Below, piece after piece: positions 22,001 through 34,401 of a stretch of 64,000 nucleotides of DNA. The notes beneath the pieces were generated by a model. It was given only the letters and a program-made list of their open reading frames with translations, did not search any database and was not told the origin of the DNA. Source of the DNA: Ceratopteris richardii (taxonomy: Eukaryota > Streptophyta > Polypodiopsida > Polypodiales > Pteridaceae); contig CM035428.1 of NCBI GenBank assembly GCA_020310875.1, positions 108,648,245 to 108,712,244 on the forward strand. Direction: 5' to 3'. Positions within the stretch are counted from its first letter, which is position 1. Every line of letters begins with the position of its first letter. Both the position numbers and the translations under genes were made by a program.

Positions 22001-22022
22001 TTGTCCCACCTTGCATGCCAAA
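22000..22022 (-). other. Putative gypsy primer-binding site
   Basis: The minus strand reads TGGCATGCAAGGTGGGACAA, similar in form to TGGCGCCCACCGTGGGG sites of some plant gypsy elements. It sits just upstream of gag B on that strand. Confidence 0.4.
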
Positions 22023-22024
22023 TT

Positions 22025-22840
22025 TTATTAGGGAGTTCTTTAGCTAAAAGGAACTTGAGAATTTGTAGTAAAAGAATAGAGAAGAAGCAAAAATGCTAAT
22101 ACACCAAAAGCCTCTGTGTTACAAAAATTGTTCTTTGTACATAGTGCATAAGCCATAGAGCACACACACACAAGCATACAAGTACCATAATTTTTGGTGC
22201 ATCCAACCTCCTCTATGTCGGTCCTTCACTTTGTCCAAGAGCTTGCCCTTGTGCACACCTTGCACTCAAACTTCCATTAGAGTCAAAGGAAGGATCACTC
22301 TCTATTTTTGACGCGTAGCCCTTCCTTGAGGGTACCTGTTCCCTCTTAGGTCCTCTCCTAGTTGCTCTTTGCATACTCACTATTCAAGCCTCTCTTGCTC
22401 CTATTGGTCTCTTTTGAACGTCTCTATCAAGTATGCTCTCTCTTAATTAGTCTAACTCCAAGAATGCTCTTGCTTGTTGTGTGTTTTGCTCGTTGTGTCG
22501 ATTCACTTCACGTACGTTGCTTTTAATTACTAGTGTGTCTTGTTCCTCCTTTGATGTCCCAAGAACCACTTTTTAAGGAAGGCCAACAAATGCCTATTTT
22601 GTCCTTTACTGACCTTAGAAGACTCAAAAGATTTTAAAATGGGGCCACACCTAAACTCTTTCGTACCGCTTCGCTTCAGTTCCCTTTTGCTTTTGACCTT
22701 AATTTCACTTAGACATATATTTCTCCAATTTATGGGCATATGAAAGGTTCCACTGACCCCTTCCCAAACACTTAAAAACCCTCAAAATTACCATTTTGAG
22801 CAACCCATTCATGCACTATCTATGCACCATGCTATCGGCT
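22025..22840 (-). mobile_element. Probable LTR of the gag B element
   Basis: Non-coding region directly upstream of the putative primer site on the minus strand. No second LTR copy was found in the window, so the limits are guesses. Confidence 0.3.
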
Positions 22841-22902
22841 ACTTGTGCACTACATGTGCACCACCTGCCAGATTACCACTTTGATCGTTGACAAGGTCAA
22901 AA

Positions 22903-22967
22903 CTGTCTATCTATCTATCTATCTCTCTCTCTATATATATCTATCTATCTATCTATCTATCTATCTG

Positions 22968-23040
<73 letters not shown>

Positions 23041-23041
23041 A
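22903..23041. repeat. (TCTA)n microsatellite
   Basis: TCTA/ATCT tetranucleotide run with a short CT/TA interruption near 22920-22940. The ORF reading Leu-Ser-Ile-Tyr repeats across it is not a gene. Confidence 0.95.
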
Positions 23042-23479
23042 TGTGAAAGTTGCCACCTGCACATACATGTTTCAGATAGGCCTTTGATCTCAAGGATCAT
23101 ACAAAGATTCTTGAGTGTTAACCAAGTATCCAATGTACCAAAACGTTATGCAAGGATCATATAAGATTTTATATATAAACAAAGGCATTTAATTTTGGTG
23201 ACTATGCAGGTAATGAAGCAAAGATTTGAAGTAGACTTTATGAAGTAAAACATGAAGACTGAAATTGAAGAAGAAGACACATTTCAACTTTAAAGGGAAA
23301 AAATTTGAACTGTTTGATTCAAGTTAGGTCTATGTTGGATATAGAGGTATTATATAATCAAGATAGACTTAACATTGGAGATTTAAAGGTCTCCATTAGT
23401 GGTATCAGAGCTAAAAGAATAGATAAAGTCAAGGGATCGAAGAAAAGGTCCTAGGTAAAAGGTCAGGTTGTACCTCTTT

Positions 23480-24400
23480 CATAAGCAAGCTTCTAATAGC
23501 ATTGGTCCTCGGTATGGTTTGATTTACTGCGAAAAGCAAAGAATCTTCTAAGTGGGGGTCTTTTTGTAACTAATCTTGAGATGGTGGGACACTCTATGGT
23601 TATGTGGCTGTAGTTGTGGCATTTCTCACACCAAATGTTTAATTTGAACACATTTTGGGTGTGATCCATAATTGTCTCTGGCTTCTTGCTATATGCTTCT
23701 TCAGTAGTAGTCATTACCTTTACTCCAAGCATCACCAACTCAATTATCCAGCATCACCAACTCAATTATCCTTTCTTCCTTTAATGCATGTTTCACTTTG
23801 ACTTGTGTGGTTGTGGCTATGATAAAATCCGGTGTAGTTAATGTAGGACTCTCATAAGCTGGATTTTTTATGTACATGCTTCCTAATCCATCCATAGGTC
23901 CATACAATAGTTCTCTTTTCCTTTGTTGACTTAATTGAACTTCTTCCCGTAGTCTGGATTCTTCCTTTATTGTTGTCAAGTAAATTCATTTTTCTTACTA
24001 ACTTTTCCATGCATTGGATAAAATGATCTATGTTCTCATTTATGCCTTCTTGTAGATAATCCATCTATTGAGTTATTCGGTCTTGGGATCCCTACCATCA
24101 TAACTTAGTTAAGAAAGCATTATCAAGCAATTGATATGTCTCTCTTTCTTGAGGTAATACATTGACATACCAGTTGATGGCTTCATTCCTTAGGGTTGCA
24201 AGAAATATTCTCAATCTTTGGGCTTGATCCACTACTTCATTTGCATCATAGGTGATCCCAAATAGTCTTACAAAAGCATTAAGTTCCTCATCCCAAAGAT
24301 GAGAGAATCTAGGGAAATTGCCTAAGTGCACAACGATCCTATGAGCCATTTTGAACAAGGGAGCAATGTCAATGAAAATACTTTTCATAAAATTCAAAGA
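23480..24400 (-). pseudogene. Retrotransposon gag with CCHC knuckle (gag A)
   Basis: Minus strand: FPRFSHLWDEELNAFVRLFGITYDANEVVDQAQRLRIFLATLRNEAINWYVNVLP, a retrotransposon gag domain with the A-x-x-W-Y core. QCMEKLVRKMNLLDNN and a Gln/Arg-rich part follow. KLNIWCEKCHNYSHITIECP then gives a CX2CX4HX4C knuckle near 23.60 kb, and NHTEDQCY may be a broken second knuckle. Frameshifts lie near 23.74, 23.98 and 24.08 kb. This gag differs from gag B, so two elements are present. Confidence 0.65.
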
Positions 24401-24489
24401 CCTCGGCTTTAGAATCTCTTCAAATTGTGTAATTTGGGTACTACACTTCTGCTATAGTATGTTTTCTATGTTGAATTCTTTGAATTGCT

Positions 24490-27400
24490 TGTCTATAGGG
24501 CCTCAAACATCCAAATGCGGCATATGTAGCTGATCTGCATGTAGCACTTGTTCCATCCCAAATAGATGCAATAGATGCACCAGTGTGGGAATGAAGATTT
24601 CTGAGTGATATTCCCAAAACTCAATGGAGAACATCTCTTCAAATGTCTACTTATAATAAGAAGGCATGTATTTAATTCTTGCATGCCAGACATAGATGAT
24701 GTTAATTGATGGGGTTTTGCTCATGTTGTATACGAGGCCGAAGTTGGCTTCATTAAACTCTCATGCATAGATGAGCGGTGCTTTGACATTTCTAACTGTT
24801 TTGAAAACCATTGTCATAAGCTCAAAGATCTTCATGCACATTTTGGCTACAATGTCTGGGAAATTCTTTAGTCTTAGTGTACAGTGGTGTATCATAGAGA
24901 CCATATAAGCAATTGTGGATGGCCCTCTTAGTGGAGTGAAGTAGGGGTAATTGAGCCAATCAAAACACAAATTATCATGTTTTTGTTGTTGGAGATGCTT
25001 ATTCTCTTCCATGGCCACTGCCATGTGTCTTCATAGAAGACCTATGTTTCGTTCTAACTTGGCGTTCCAGTCCATTTGCTAGTGCAACATGATCTCCACG
25101 TATTTGATGGCTTTGGTGTCCACATTTTGGAATTTGAAATCAAGTTCATGGTGTGTTTGTTGGAGTGTGTCATATTGTGATCATATCCTATGGTTGTCTT
25201 CCTCCAGTGTGGTCGCTCGTGCTTGTAAGCATTCTGATTCCTTCAAGAAGAAGGCCACATTTTGTGCTTTGAACTATAATAGTTGCATTGTAACTGGGTG
25301 ACACACTGAATCATAGTATTGATGGTATTATTTATAGATGTGAATGTGATATTTACAGGGGAAAATGCAAGGGAAAGGCAAGTGGGCATGGGAGTTGTGA
25401 ATCCATGCATGAAGGTGAAACCAATGCTCGTGAGGTTGGTGGAGGGGGAATGGGGAATTTTGGAAGTGTTGGGGGAGGGAGTGGTGCCATGTGTGAAGAG
25501 ATATCCATGGGGTCAGACACTGTAGTGCATGTTTGTTCTACCATATAGATGGGTATGGTAGGTGTCGTGCTCATGGTATCAGTGTAAAGTGATGTGCCAA
25601 GTGGTTGAGAACTCTGTAAACATGAAGCTGCAATATAGTCCATGACTCCCATGAAGTTTGCCCAAAATTATGGTAATGTGGTGGTGATTGAGGGGGTTCG
25701 AGGGATAGGAGCAACTATAGAAGAGAAGGGATCTATGGTAAAAGGGACTTGGGTGCAGGGAGTTATGGGAAGACTTATACTACCTTGAGTGGGAATGGGT
25801 TTTCCGACTACGACATGTTTGAGTTTGTAGCCTATGGTTGGTTCAAGGGGTTTGGTAGAGGTATTGTAGAGTGGGTTGGTGATGGAGGAAAAGAGTGTGG
25901 CTTGGGAAGTAGGTGCTCTAAAACTAAAGGACATTATAGATGTGACACTTTTTGTAGTGGTTGTGGTGGTGTCTGTATGGATGGGGGAATCGGGAGGGGT
26001 GTGAAAGGAGGTTTGATGGATTGAGTAGTTATAGTGATCGTGATGGTTGTATGTACTTCTTGGGTAATGGATGGAAATGAAGGGTGCTAAAGAGAAATGG
26101 GTGAGCTTTGTACAAAGGTTTTAGCTGTGAGGTCAACTATTTCCTTCAAAGTTGCCTCATGAGTTGTAACTGCTTCATTTTGAGATATGGGGATCCTTAT
26201 ATCCTTACCTTGTCATGGTTGATTTCCAATACATCATCAATTATAACAAGGCAATGGTTTCTACAACATGGTATATTAAGATTTTTTCACTCCTAAGGAC
26301 TCAGTCATAAGTTGGAGGGATTAAATGAATTGGGGTTCCACTCCTTCCTCACTTAGGATTTGATCAATCAATGCTCTACCTTTGTTAAATGAGAGGTCAT
26401 GCCACTCTTGTACACTCACAATGGTATCATTCAATTTTTGCAGTTGTGTTATATAGGTTGGGGCACCTTGAGTTTCTCCATCTCCTTGCTCTTCATTGTG
26501 TTCTTCACCCTCATGTTCTTCTCCATCATCTTCATCTTCCTCATCCTCACCTACTTGTCCTTGCTATTTTGCTTCATGTTGTTGCTGCCAGTCAACCTCT
26601 TCTTCTTCTTTGGATTCAAGATGTACATCATTCACAATATTCATTGCTTAGCTCTTCCAAATGCACTTCTCTAGGAAATTCTAGATTGGATGGTACTGGT
26701 TGAAAATTTTGATTAGGCCCACCAATACTTCTCCTTGACATTCTGAGCTTGAAGGGTCATTCTACCCATTTTGGTGCAGGAGTTATATCTGGAGTTAAAG
26801 TGGCTCCTCTAGGTTCAGCACATGGTATGGATCCCCTCATCTGCTTTGATGGTAGTGTAGAGGAATTTCTACTCTTAAATTGTTGGGATCTATTCCAAGA
26901 GAGTGCCCATTGAAGAGGTATATCGTACACCAGGCGTCTATCTATAATCCTTGTAAGAGCACAACATCCATGCAATATTATCTTTCAAGGCCATCGCTTT
27001 GTGGGATTGGTGGATTTGATCGATAATCCAATGCGACCAATTGACAATCATGTTCTAAGGGTCGACTAAATACAAGTTGAATCATACTTTCTTTTGAGGC
27101 ATCATAAACCTATCTTGTCATGGAAAGGCAAAATGTTGCATGCACATCCTCAAGTGAAGAGCTATGTTGGGCGTCATGGCAATCATATCCTTAAGCTTCA
27201 TGAGGTTCCTATTCTTCATACTATCGAGAACTAGGACTTCCTTCTATGTGGGGATGTGCATACCCCTCATATCCTAGGCTTCATGCACTAAGTTATGTTA
27301 AAAAAAATTGCTTTAAATCATTGCCACACACTAATGAAGGTATCATGAAAGTGTTGGATGCTTTGGGGTCCTTGTTGGGCGTTATAGAGTTGATGAGATA

Positions 27401-27760
27401 GTAACAATGCATAAAAAGTAGGCTTTGAAGTTTGTCATTGAAATACTCTGCCATACCTCCTCTTTGTCATATATGGACATAGCTCCATAGAGTTTTGCAA
27501 ATGGTCAAATTCTTTGGTGAAAAAAATGGTACTTTCCGCATACATTGTTATACTCAAGCTCAGTTTCCCAAATGTAAGCTCCTTCCCTGAGGGATCTTGC
27601 CACCTCACTCAACCAATGTGAATTCTTGCTAACCTTAGTCGTGTGGCCCATTGGTGGATCTTGAATGGGGATAATTTGTAAGTCCCTCATACATTCTAGT
27701 CGTCTTGTATGTTCATCTAAGATAGGCAAGCCCTCTATATCTATTGTCTGCTAACGAGTC
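24490..27760 (-). other. Minus-strand open frames of unknown family
   Basis: Several minus-strand frames align head to tail upstream of gag A: 27729-27505 (REGAYIWETELEYNNVCGKYHFF), 26975-26757, a Pro/Thr/Ser-rich stretch 25934-25353, and 25024-24761 (CFDWLNYPYFTPLRGPSTIAYMVSMIHHC). None was recognised. They may be the N-terminal part of a gypsy polyprotein or an extra ORF of that element. Stops separate all of them. Confidence 0.3.
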
Positions 27761-28785
27761 GTTGCCTATGAATCGGTGTGTGCTGCTTCAGCCATAATGC
27801 TAGTAGTGGTTGGTGCTCCTCAATCTACTAGAACAAGAAGACCATATTAGTATTGCATTAGAAATGATAATACCTTGTGCCCTTTACAATACCAGCATGA
27901 TATTTGTACTAGTTAGTGAGTTATTCAAGGTGATGTGCCATGTGAAACTGAGTGGATGTTAGAAGGTTAGTAGATATTCCTAGATGCATATTCGGGATGT
28001 GCAATGTACTTAGAATGCATCTATTCTTGTGAAAGAGAATTCACACTTGGTTTAGGGGATTTGAGACGATTTTTGACTCGCCACACTTCCCTTATGGGAT
28101 TATAGGTTTTTTTTGTGATTACACTTTTGGGTTTCATAGGTAATTCTTCCTAGATCTAAGACTTTTTAAGTACCCATTTCCAAGTTACATTATGTGTATT
28201 TTCACATGAGTATGTGGTAAAAACAAATTTTCGTGATGGGTTTGGTGAAATGGATATCAATGAACATTGATTCTAACCTAGAAGCTTGTGTGTGGCTTGT
28301 TGAGCAAGTGAGCAGGTCTTAGGCACCTAGGTCTATCTCTGATTATGGTCAACCTTCATCGATCGCTTAGCTATCCAAATGGAGATTACTTGTTGGGATT
28401 GACACCTTGGTATTCGATCATTGGCCCTTTTGATTGCATCACGCATTTGGTACATACCTGTGGTCCTTACAAGGGAACAAGGCATTGCTCACTCTTGCAC
28501 CTCTAAATCTGCTTGACTCCTTGAGTCCCCCTCTTTTAGACTGGTTTCTAAATCTGGGATTTGGTTATCTACTCCATCTGCTTCTTGGGTTTCTTTGCTT
28601 GTTTTACCTCGACCATCTTTTGAAAAGAATGGAGTTCCATCATTGCTTCTGTTATTCCCTCGTGAGTTGCATTATTTTGCAAAATAGAAATTTGGACAAG
28701 AACAACATCTTTATCTTCATGTGTACTCCTAGAAGGACCATGAATTGGTGCCTTACCTAGTTCAGTGAGTGCACAACTTACTAGT
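27761..28785. other. No gene recognised
   Basis: AT-rich sequence with only short frames. Nothing supportable on either strand. Confidence 0.4.
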
Positions 28786-29130
28786 TCAATTGTGATACAT
28801 TGCTAGTTCACCCAAACGTGAAGAAGTCCACTCCTTAGGTTCAATTTGATTGCATGGTGGTAGATCCAATCTTGACCAGAAATGAGAGGCGACCTCACCT
28901 ATGCAAGGGGGTTCCACACCTCCCAATACTATGAGATAAGCTTCAATATGATGGATGGTCAACCCCATGTCATAACAACAAGAAAATCTCATAGGACTAG
29001 TGGCAGTACTTGAGTCAATAAAGGCTCTTATAGTCTTCACACTCTTGCCTTGTGCTATTTTGGAGGTCAAAAAAAGATGCATGTCTATTATTTGGTGAGG
29101 GGTAATACGCGTAGTTTGGCACATAGCCAT
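28786..29130 (-). other. Unassigned frame, possibly damaged retropepsin
   Basis: A 114-residue minus-strand frame contains KTIRAFIDSSTATSPMRFSCCYDMGLTIHH. It is weakly like the active-site region of gypsy proteases (D-S-G-A-T/S), but Gly is replaced. It lies downstream of the integrase on this strand, which is not the canonical order, so it would belong to a different copy. Confidence 0.3.
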
Positions 29131-29289
29131 GTGATATCTCGGTGCATCATGAATATCTTTCCTACATTGAACTCTAACCTATCTCCTCAACTTCATACGT
29201 CAGATGCATTCTAGGGAGTTGGCCTCAGCCTCTTCTTGAATTTGTCATTCTTCCTCTTTGCACTTTTTTGTTGTGTTGAGTCGACTTAG

Positions 29290-30345
29290 CATTCCTTTTG
29301 TCAAAGGTTCTTGGTATAGTTTCACTCTACATATGCTAATGTAACTAGGTAGTATATTGCCCTTTAGAGTGGCTAGGTGGATAGTTCCACTCATTGAGAT
29401 TCTGTTTATTGTCATTGGTCCATAGCCATGCTTCCGTAGTTTTCTAGCATGATGCTTTCATGTATACACTAAAACTAGATCTCTTGTTTTCAAGGCCTTA
29501 TCTTTTACGTGTGCATCAAAGTAAGCTTTCTACCTTTTCTTGGCCGCATATATCCTAGCAGCTAATCTTAGTTGAGTTTCTCCTAATTGTTCTAAATTGA
29601 AGATTTTGGAGGACAAATCATGTCAAAACATTGATGTTCTTGTCCTACCTTTACCGTGGGTACAAAGAAACCTAATGGCATAACCACATTCTATCCAAAC
29701 ACCACATGAAAGGGGGTGGTGTTGAGTACCATTTTATTGGCCACTCTATAAGCCCAAACAATGTGAGGAGTTGTTTGTCCCAATCAAAACATTTATTACT
29801 CACAAGCTTAGTTAGAACAATGCATAGGATCTTGTTAGTGCTCTCAGCTTGTCTATTGGCTTGGAGGTGATATGGGGCCAACTTCTTGTGAATAACCATG
29901 AATTATTGCAGCAAGTATTCCATAATCTCATACAAGAATTGGGTACCATGGTCACTTACCAACTCTATTGGCAAGCCATACCTCTATATACATTCTCGAA
30001 TAAAAATTTAGTTGTGGTTTGTGCATCGTTCTTCTTAGTGGCTCTCACTTCTATCCATTTGGTTAGATAATCAGTGGCAACAATAATGTACTCAACATGT
30101 GAAATCTTGGTTGGGGGATTAACATGACCTACAAAGTCTATTCCCCACTTGGAGAATGTGCATCCTCCCTTCATGGGTCTTAGTGGCATCTCATCCTTAC
30201 ATATCAGATATTGAGTTCACTAGCATATGTCACACCACTTCACATAGGTAGGAGCATCCATGCGAAGGGTTGGCCACCAAAGTCCTACAAACAAAATTGC
30301 TTTGATTGCCCTATTCGGTCCAAAGTGTCCACCTGCTACACCTTG
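29290..30345 (-). pseudogene. Ty3/gypsy integrase
   Basis: Minus strand, right to left. The H2C2-like start (about 30.34-30.2 kb) carries GPNRAIKAILFVGLWWPTLR-like and C-D-I-C sequence. The rve core follows: FSKWGIDFVGHVNPPT (catalytic Asp), YIIVATDYLTKWIEV, ELVSDQGTQFL (second Asp) and HLQANRQAESTNKIL (catalytic Glu). The C-terminal part includes KDKALKTRDLVLVYT and ARKLRKHGYGPMTINRISMSG. All three catalytic residues are readable, but frameshifts and stops interrupt it. Its RT is not present next to it. Confidence 0.8.
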
Positions 30346-30369
30346 GTGTGTAGTTTCTAAGATCTTAAG

Positions 30370-31250
30370 ATACTAAAAAATATGAAAGTTGGTACATAGG
30401 TAGATCTACTACTCCTCAAGCTCAAGGATGACTTGGCTTGAAAAATATGGAGCTTCAATGATCAAACATGAGATTTACAATGTGGTGAAGTGATAAAAAT
30501 CATTGTTGGTTAGACATTTGTTTTGGAAAAAGAAACTTGGTATATTCACTAGATCTGCATTGACTCCCTTGTTTGTTCGATCTTGCTTGGCCTTCCCTCT
30601 ACCTTTTCTCCCTTTGACTCATGTGTCTCATGCTTCCTTGCTATGTTAGTGCACTTAGGCCTCCTTGACTACTTTCAACAATTAATTAGACCAATTTATT
30701 CCAAGATGATATGCTATATCCCTCTATTTTACCTATTGATTACTTGCCTTGTAATTGAAACTATTGGATGAAGCATAAAAATGCCTCCAAAAATTCCTTT
30801 CCACATGGACCCTCATGCAAATAAAACACACAAGAATAGGAAAATACCTCCTCTTCTTTGAGTTCTAGACCCTAAAGGTTAGTGCTCTCTCATTCATCCA
30901 CTTTCTCTACAATGATCTTGCTCAAATAGACCTCTTGACTTCACGCTACTTCCACCACCACCTTTTCTCCCTCCACCTTCTCCTTTGAGATCTCTCTTCC
31001 AACAAACAAATGCAATTAGGGCTGCTTCTTTCCTCAATGATAATAGTTGCAGTCCCTCTTATTGATAAGACCTTTTGCCATGAATAATCAGAGAGAAAAC
31101 AACTTTCCTTCTTTTCTTTTGTGAATACCCCCCCCCTTTGCACATAATCTTCTCCCTCCTTTCATTCCACAAATGGGACAAAAGCTCATACCCCTTATAG
31201 ACGTAGCTGAGGTGTTGGCCTACCACAAAAGCGGGCCAAAATGGCCTCTA
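30370..31250 (-). mobile_element. Ty3/gypsy LTR, family G1, third copy
   Basis: Plus-strand bases 30370-30680 align with 1858-2130: GGTACATAGGTAGATCT, CCTCAAGCTCAAGGA, AGATTTACAATG, AAGTGATAAAAATCA and CTCCCTTTGACTCATGTGTC. The left edge at about 30365 joins integrase sequence directly, so the LTR is cut there. The right limit is uncertain. Confidence 0.55.
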
Positions 31251-31549
31251 CTCATTGCTCCAACACACCTACATATTTTCTATTAAAAAAACAAAAGAGA
31301 GTGAGTCAAAAGAGTGTCCCTTTAGCATGATTAATATATTTAATATGCAAGAAACCTTCCTCTCTATGCATAAGGATACTGATAGATGATCAAAGCTCAT
31401 GTAGGACAATAGTTTCCTAGTTGAATCATCGCGCAAAGAGAAGGATACATATTTTTCTTCAATGTTGCTAGGAACAACAAGCTCACCTACTATAGTACTA
31501 CTCTCAAAGATACTCATCTGCACTTGGCATTGCTTAACCTGATTAGTCC

Positions 31550-31871
31550 TTTGTTGATGCCAAGCTCCTTCTTATATAGGTTTTCTAACCTCCATGATGA
31601 GCAAAAAACAAATGCATAAAAGTTATGATCAATAGTGATCATGAAAAAAACGGCATCCTTGGCAGCATTGTTTGCTTTAAAAAAAACATCTCCAAATCAA
31701 ATTTGCACTCCATCATTGATGGTGGGGTTTGAACCCTAGTGGTTGCATGTAAACTGTTTGTTCTAAGCCACTTTACCTATGCCATTCTCTTGTTGAGAAT
31801 CTACCAAAGAAGACTACATATGCTGGTAGCTTCAAAATTTTGGATAATTTGGGCATTGTATCCAACAATCG
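31550..31871 (-). mobile_element. copia C 3' LTR (U3 part only)
   Basis: Direct repeat of 35.01-35.32 kb. On the minus strand it starts TGTTGGATACAATGCCC and runs past a TATA-like TATATAAGAAGG (about 31.57 kb) before breaking off; R/U5 is missing. It contains a tRNA-like segment with A-box-like TGGCATAGGTA and perfect B-box GTTCAAACC 50 bp apart. Confidence 0.7.
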
Positions 31872-34400
31872 CTCCTTCAATGTCATAATGGTATAAGATT
31901 TAATAACCTACAAAATTTTTTATGTCTGCAAGACTTTGAACATTTGCAAATATATCTCTTAACTGATTTCCACTAGATCTTGAGTTGATTGTGCATGAAC
32001 GTGGATACTTGAGAAACTACAAACTCAATGTTCTGACATGTATTACATAGATATATCAAGCAACCAACTACCGATTGTAATGAAACATTAACATCCATGG
32101 GTTTCCCCATAGGCTTAGAATCTATCATCTCAAACCTTTCCAATAATTTCTCAATGTATTTTCGCGGTGTCATGTAGATAGACTCATCTCTATATATGAA
32201 TCCAATCCCAAGATAATAATGCAAAATACCTAAGTCATTTACATCAAATATAATTTACTTACCTTAAAATACTGAAGGTCTGAATCCTTTGGATTTATCA
32301 TGATCATATCATCAACATATATGATAATAATCAAAACATCCTTCTCAGCTTTAACACAAAGAGTGGGAGTTGCATCTGAGTTTTCAAACCAAGAGATAGA
32401 AGATAAAGATGTATCTTCTCATACCAAGCTCTTGGTGCTTGCTTTAGTCCATACAAATCTTTGATAAGCTTGCATACTAAATGCTCTTTACCTGTCTCTT
32501 CAAGACCGTTTGGCTACTGAATGTAGAAATCTTCATGAAGATCACCACTAAAAAATGCAGTTTTGATATCTAACTGATATACATCCCATCAAAAGAATGC
32601 AGCAAGAGAAAGTAATATTCTAACTACTATCATTCTAGAAGTAGGTGCAAAAGTCTCATCATAGTCAATTTATTCCTTTTGTGCATAACCTTTGACAACT
32701 AATCTTTCTTTATACCTATCAATAGTACCATCTACTTTTCTTTTGATTTTGAAGATTCACTTAACACCAATTGTCTTTTTACCTTTTGGTAACTCACAAA
32801 GCTTCCATGTTTGATTCTTATGAATAGAATCAATCTCTTCTTGCATAGCTTTCTTCCATACAAGAATTTATAGTGCATCTTGAACACCAGTTGGTTCATT
32901 CTCAACTAAAGAAAGAGCTAATGTTGCTAGCATGACTAATTTGGATAACACAAACATGCCACTTTTATTTTCACCTTGAAGTGGAAAATGCTCCTCATTA
33001 GGTGAGAGGATCTGACATGAATCTTTCTTAAAAACAACTTTATAACTATCTAACAAGAAAGTAGAGAAAGAGAGCAAATTCTTCTTCATGTCTAGAACAT
33101 AAAGAACCTTGGAAATTGTGAAATATCCACCTGCTCTTAACTTAAGGTTCACCTTTCCAACACCTACAACATCCAAATCATGACCATCTACAATGGGGTC
33201 ACTCTTCTACTTGAAGAGTTCGAAAGGGAAGAAATTTACCTTTGTGCAACCTATCATATGCTTAGTAGCTCCTAAATAAAATCCAAAGATTATCTGAGAT
33301 TGCATTTAATGCTGCCTTATCAAAGCTACTTCTTCAATAGTAACACATGCATATGAATCTACATTTGAAGATTTAGGTTTTGGATCTTCGACACGATTAG
33401 CTTATGATTTCTTCTTCTCATAAAAAATCCTTGTTCTGCATTATGCTATGTAATGAACTGGTTTTTTATAGTAATGGCATACTCCGTTCTTTGAATTAGA
33501 TGTAGTCAAAGACTTTTCTTTGTGTGTAGAGGAAGCATTAGGGGAAGGACTTAAAGACTTAGGATTAGAAGGCTTACTTTCCTTCTTGGATTGCGAACTC
33601 TTCTTCTCGTTCTTTGTCTCCTTCTTCTTCTTTCCCTTCGATGATGATAGCACCTTCATAATTCTCTTCCATATCATTTTGTTGATCTTCATCTCGAAGT
33701 AAAAAGAATTGTAACTCTTCAAATGGAAGTTCTCTATCTCTTGTAGAGAGATATAAAGAAGTAACAAAAAAGCACGATATGAAGATGGAAGTGTGTTTAG
33801 AAGTGTATTTACCATCTCTTCATCTGAGATGTTGACTCTAACATTGAGTAATCAATCTTGTAAATCTTTGAGCTTCAAACTACGTGATTGAACTCACTCA
33901 CCAACTTCATCCTTGTGTTGGCTAGTTGTCTCCTAAGATGAGCTTTCCTAGCAAGGTTTCTACTATGATAGAATTCTCTAACTCCAACCAAGCCTATTGA
34001 GATGTTCCACATGACCTGATTTGGGGTATAATATGCCTCTTGACTCTCATAAGTGCTAGTGCATCCCTTAAATCCCATCTGGATTGCGCTTTTGTAGGAA
34101 GTAATCTGGTAGTAGTATAGACTCTTGATGATAAAGTGGTTCCTTCTTCTTCGCTAACCTCCTATTGAGGAGAAATAGGAACAAGGGTTCTTCCAAAAGA
34201 TGACGAACATCTTATCTGACTTGTCTTGGCCTTGGATAAGTTCCATTCACAATATTCCATAAGTCCTTTGATACTAATCGATTCATCATCATAAAACTCC
34301 ACATTGGATAGTTCGACATTCCCTCAAGCTTGTCTTCATTCTCAAGTCTATAGTCACTCATCTTGTTAAGGGTGTATGTCAACTATGCTCTAACACCAAA
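31872..34400 (-). pseudogene. copia C coding region, integrase deleted
   Basis: Minus strand, right to left. Gag is at 34.36-33.44 kb, with HLRRQLANTRMKL, NTLPSSYRAFLLLL, a Lys/Ser-rich stretch and a damaged knuckle CHYYKKPVHYIA. The protease end is at 33.18-32.87 kb (VGKVNLKLRAGGYFTISKVLYVLDMKKNLLS). RT comes next at 32.86-31.97 kb (KAMQEEIDSIHKNQTWKL, GTIDRYKERLVVKGYAQKE, VYQLDIKTAFFSGDLHEDF, LYGLKQAPRAWYEKI, HYYLGIGF). No integrase lies between protease and RT, and RNase H is missing. Stops are present. Confidence 0.8.
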
Positions 34401-34401
34401 T
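34380..34401 (-). other. copia C primer-binding site
   Basis: The minus strand reads TTTGGTGTTAGAGCATAG after LTR end CTTCCAACA. It is a diverged iMet site (TGGTATCAGAGCA). Confidence 0.6.

Noticed and set aside
22903..23041. CRISPR-like or satellite array
   Set aside because: Simple TCTA tetranucleotide repeat with no spacers.
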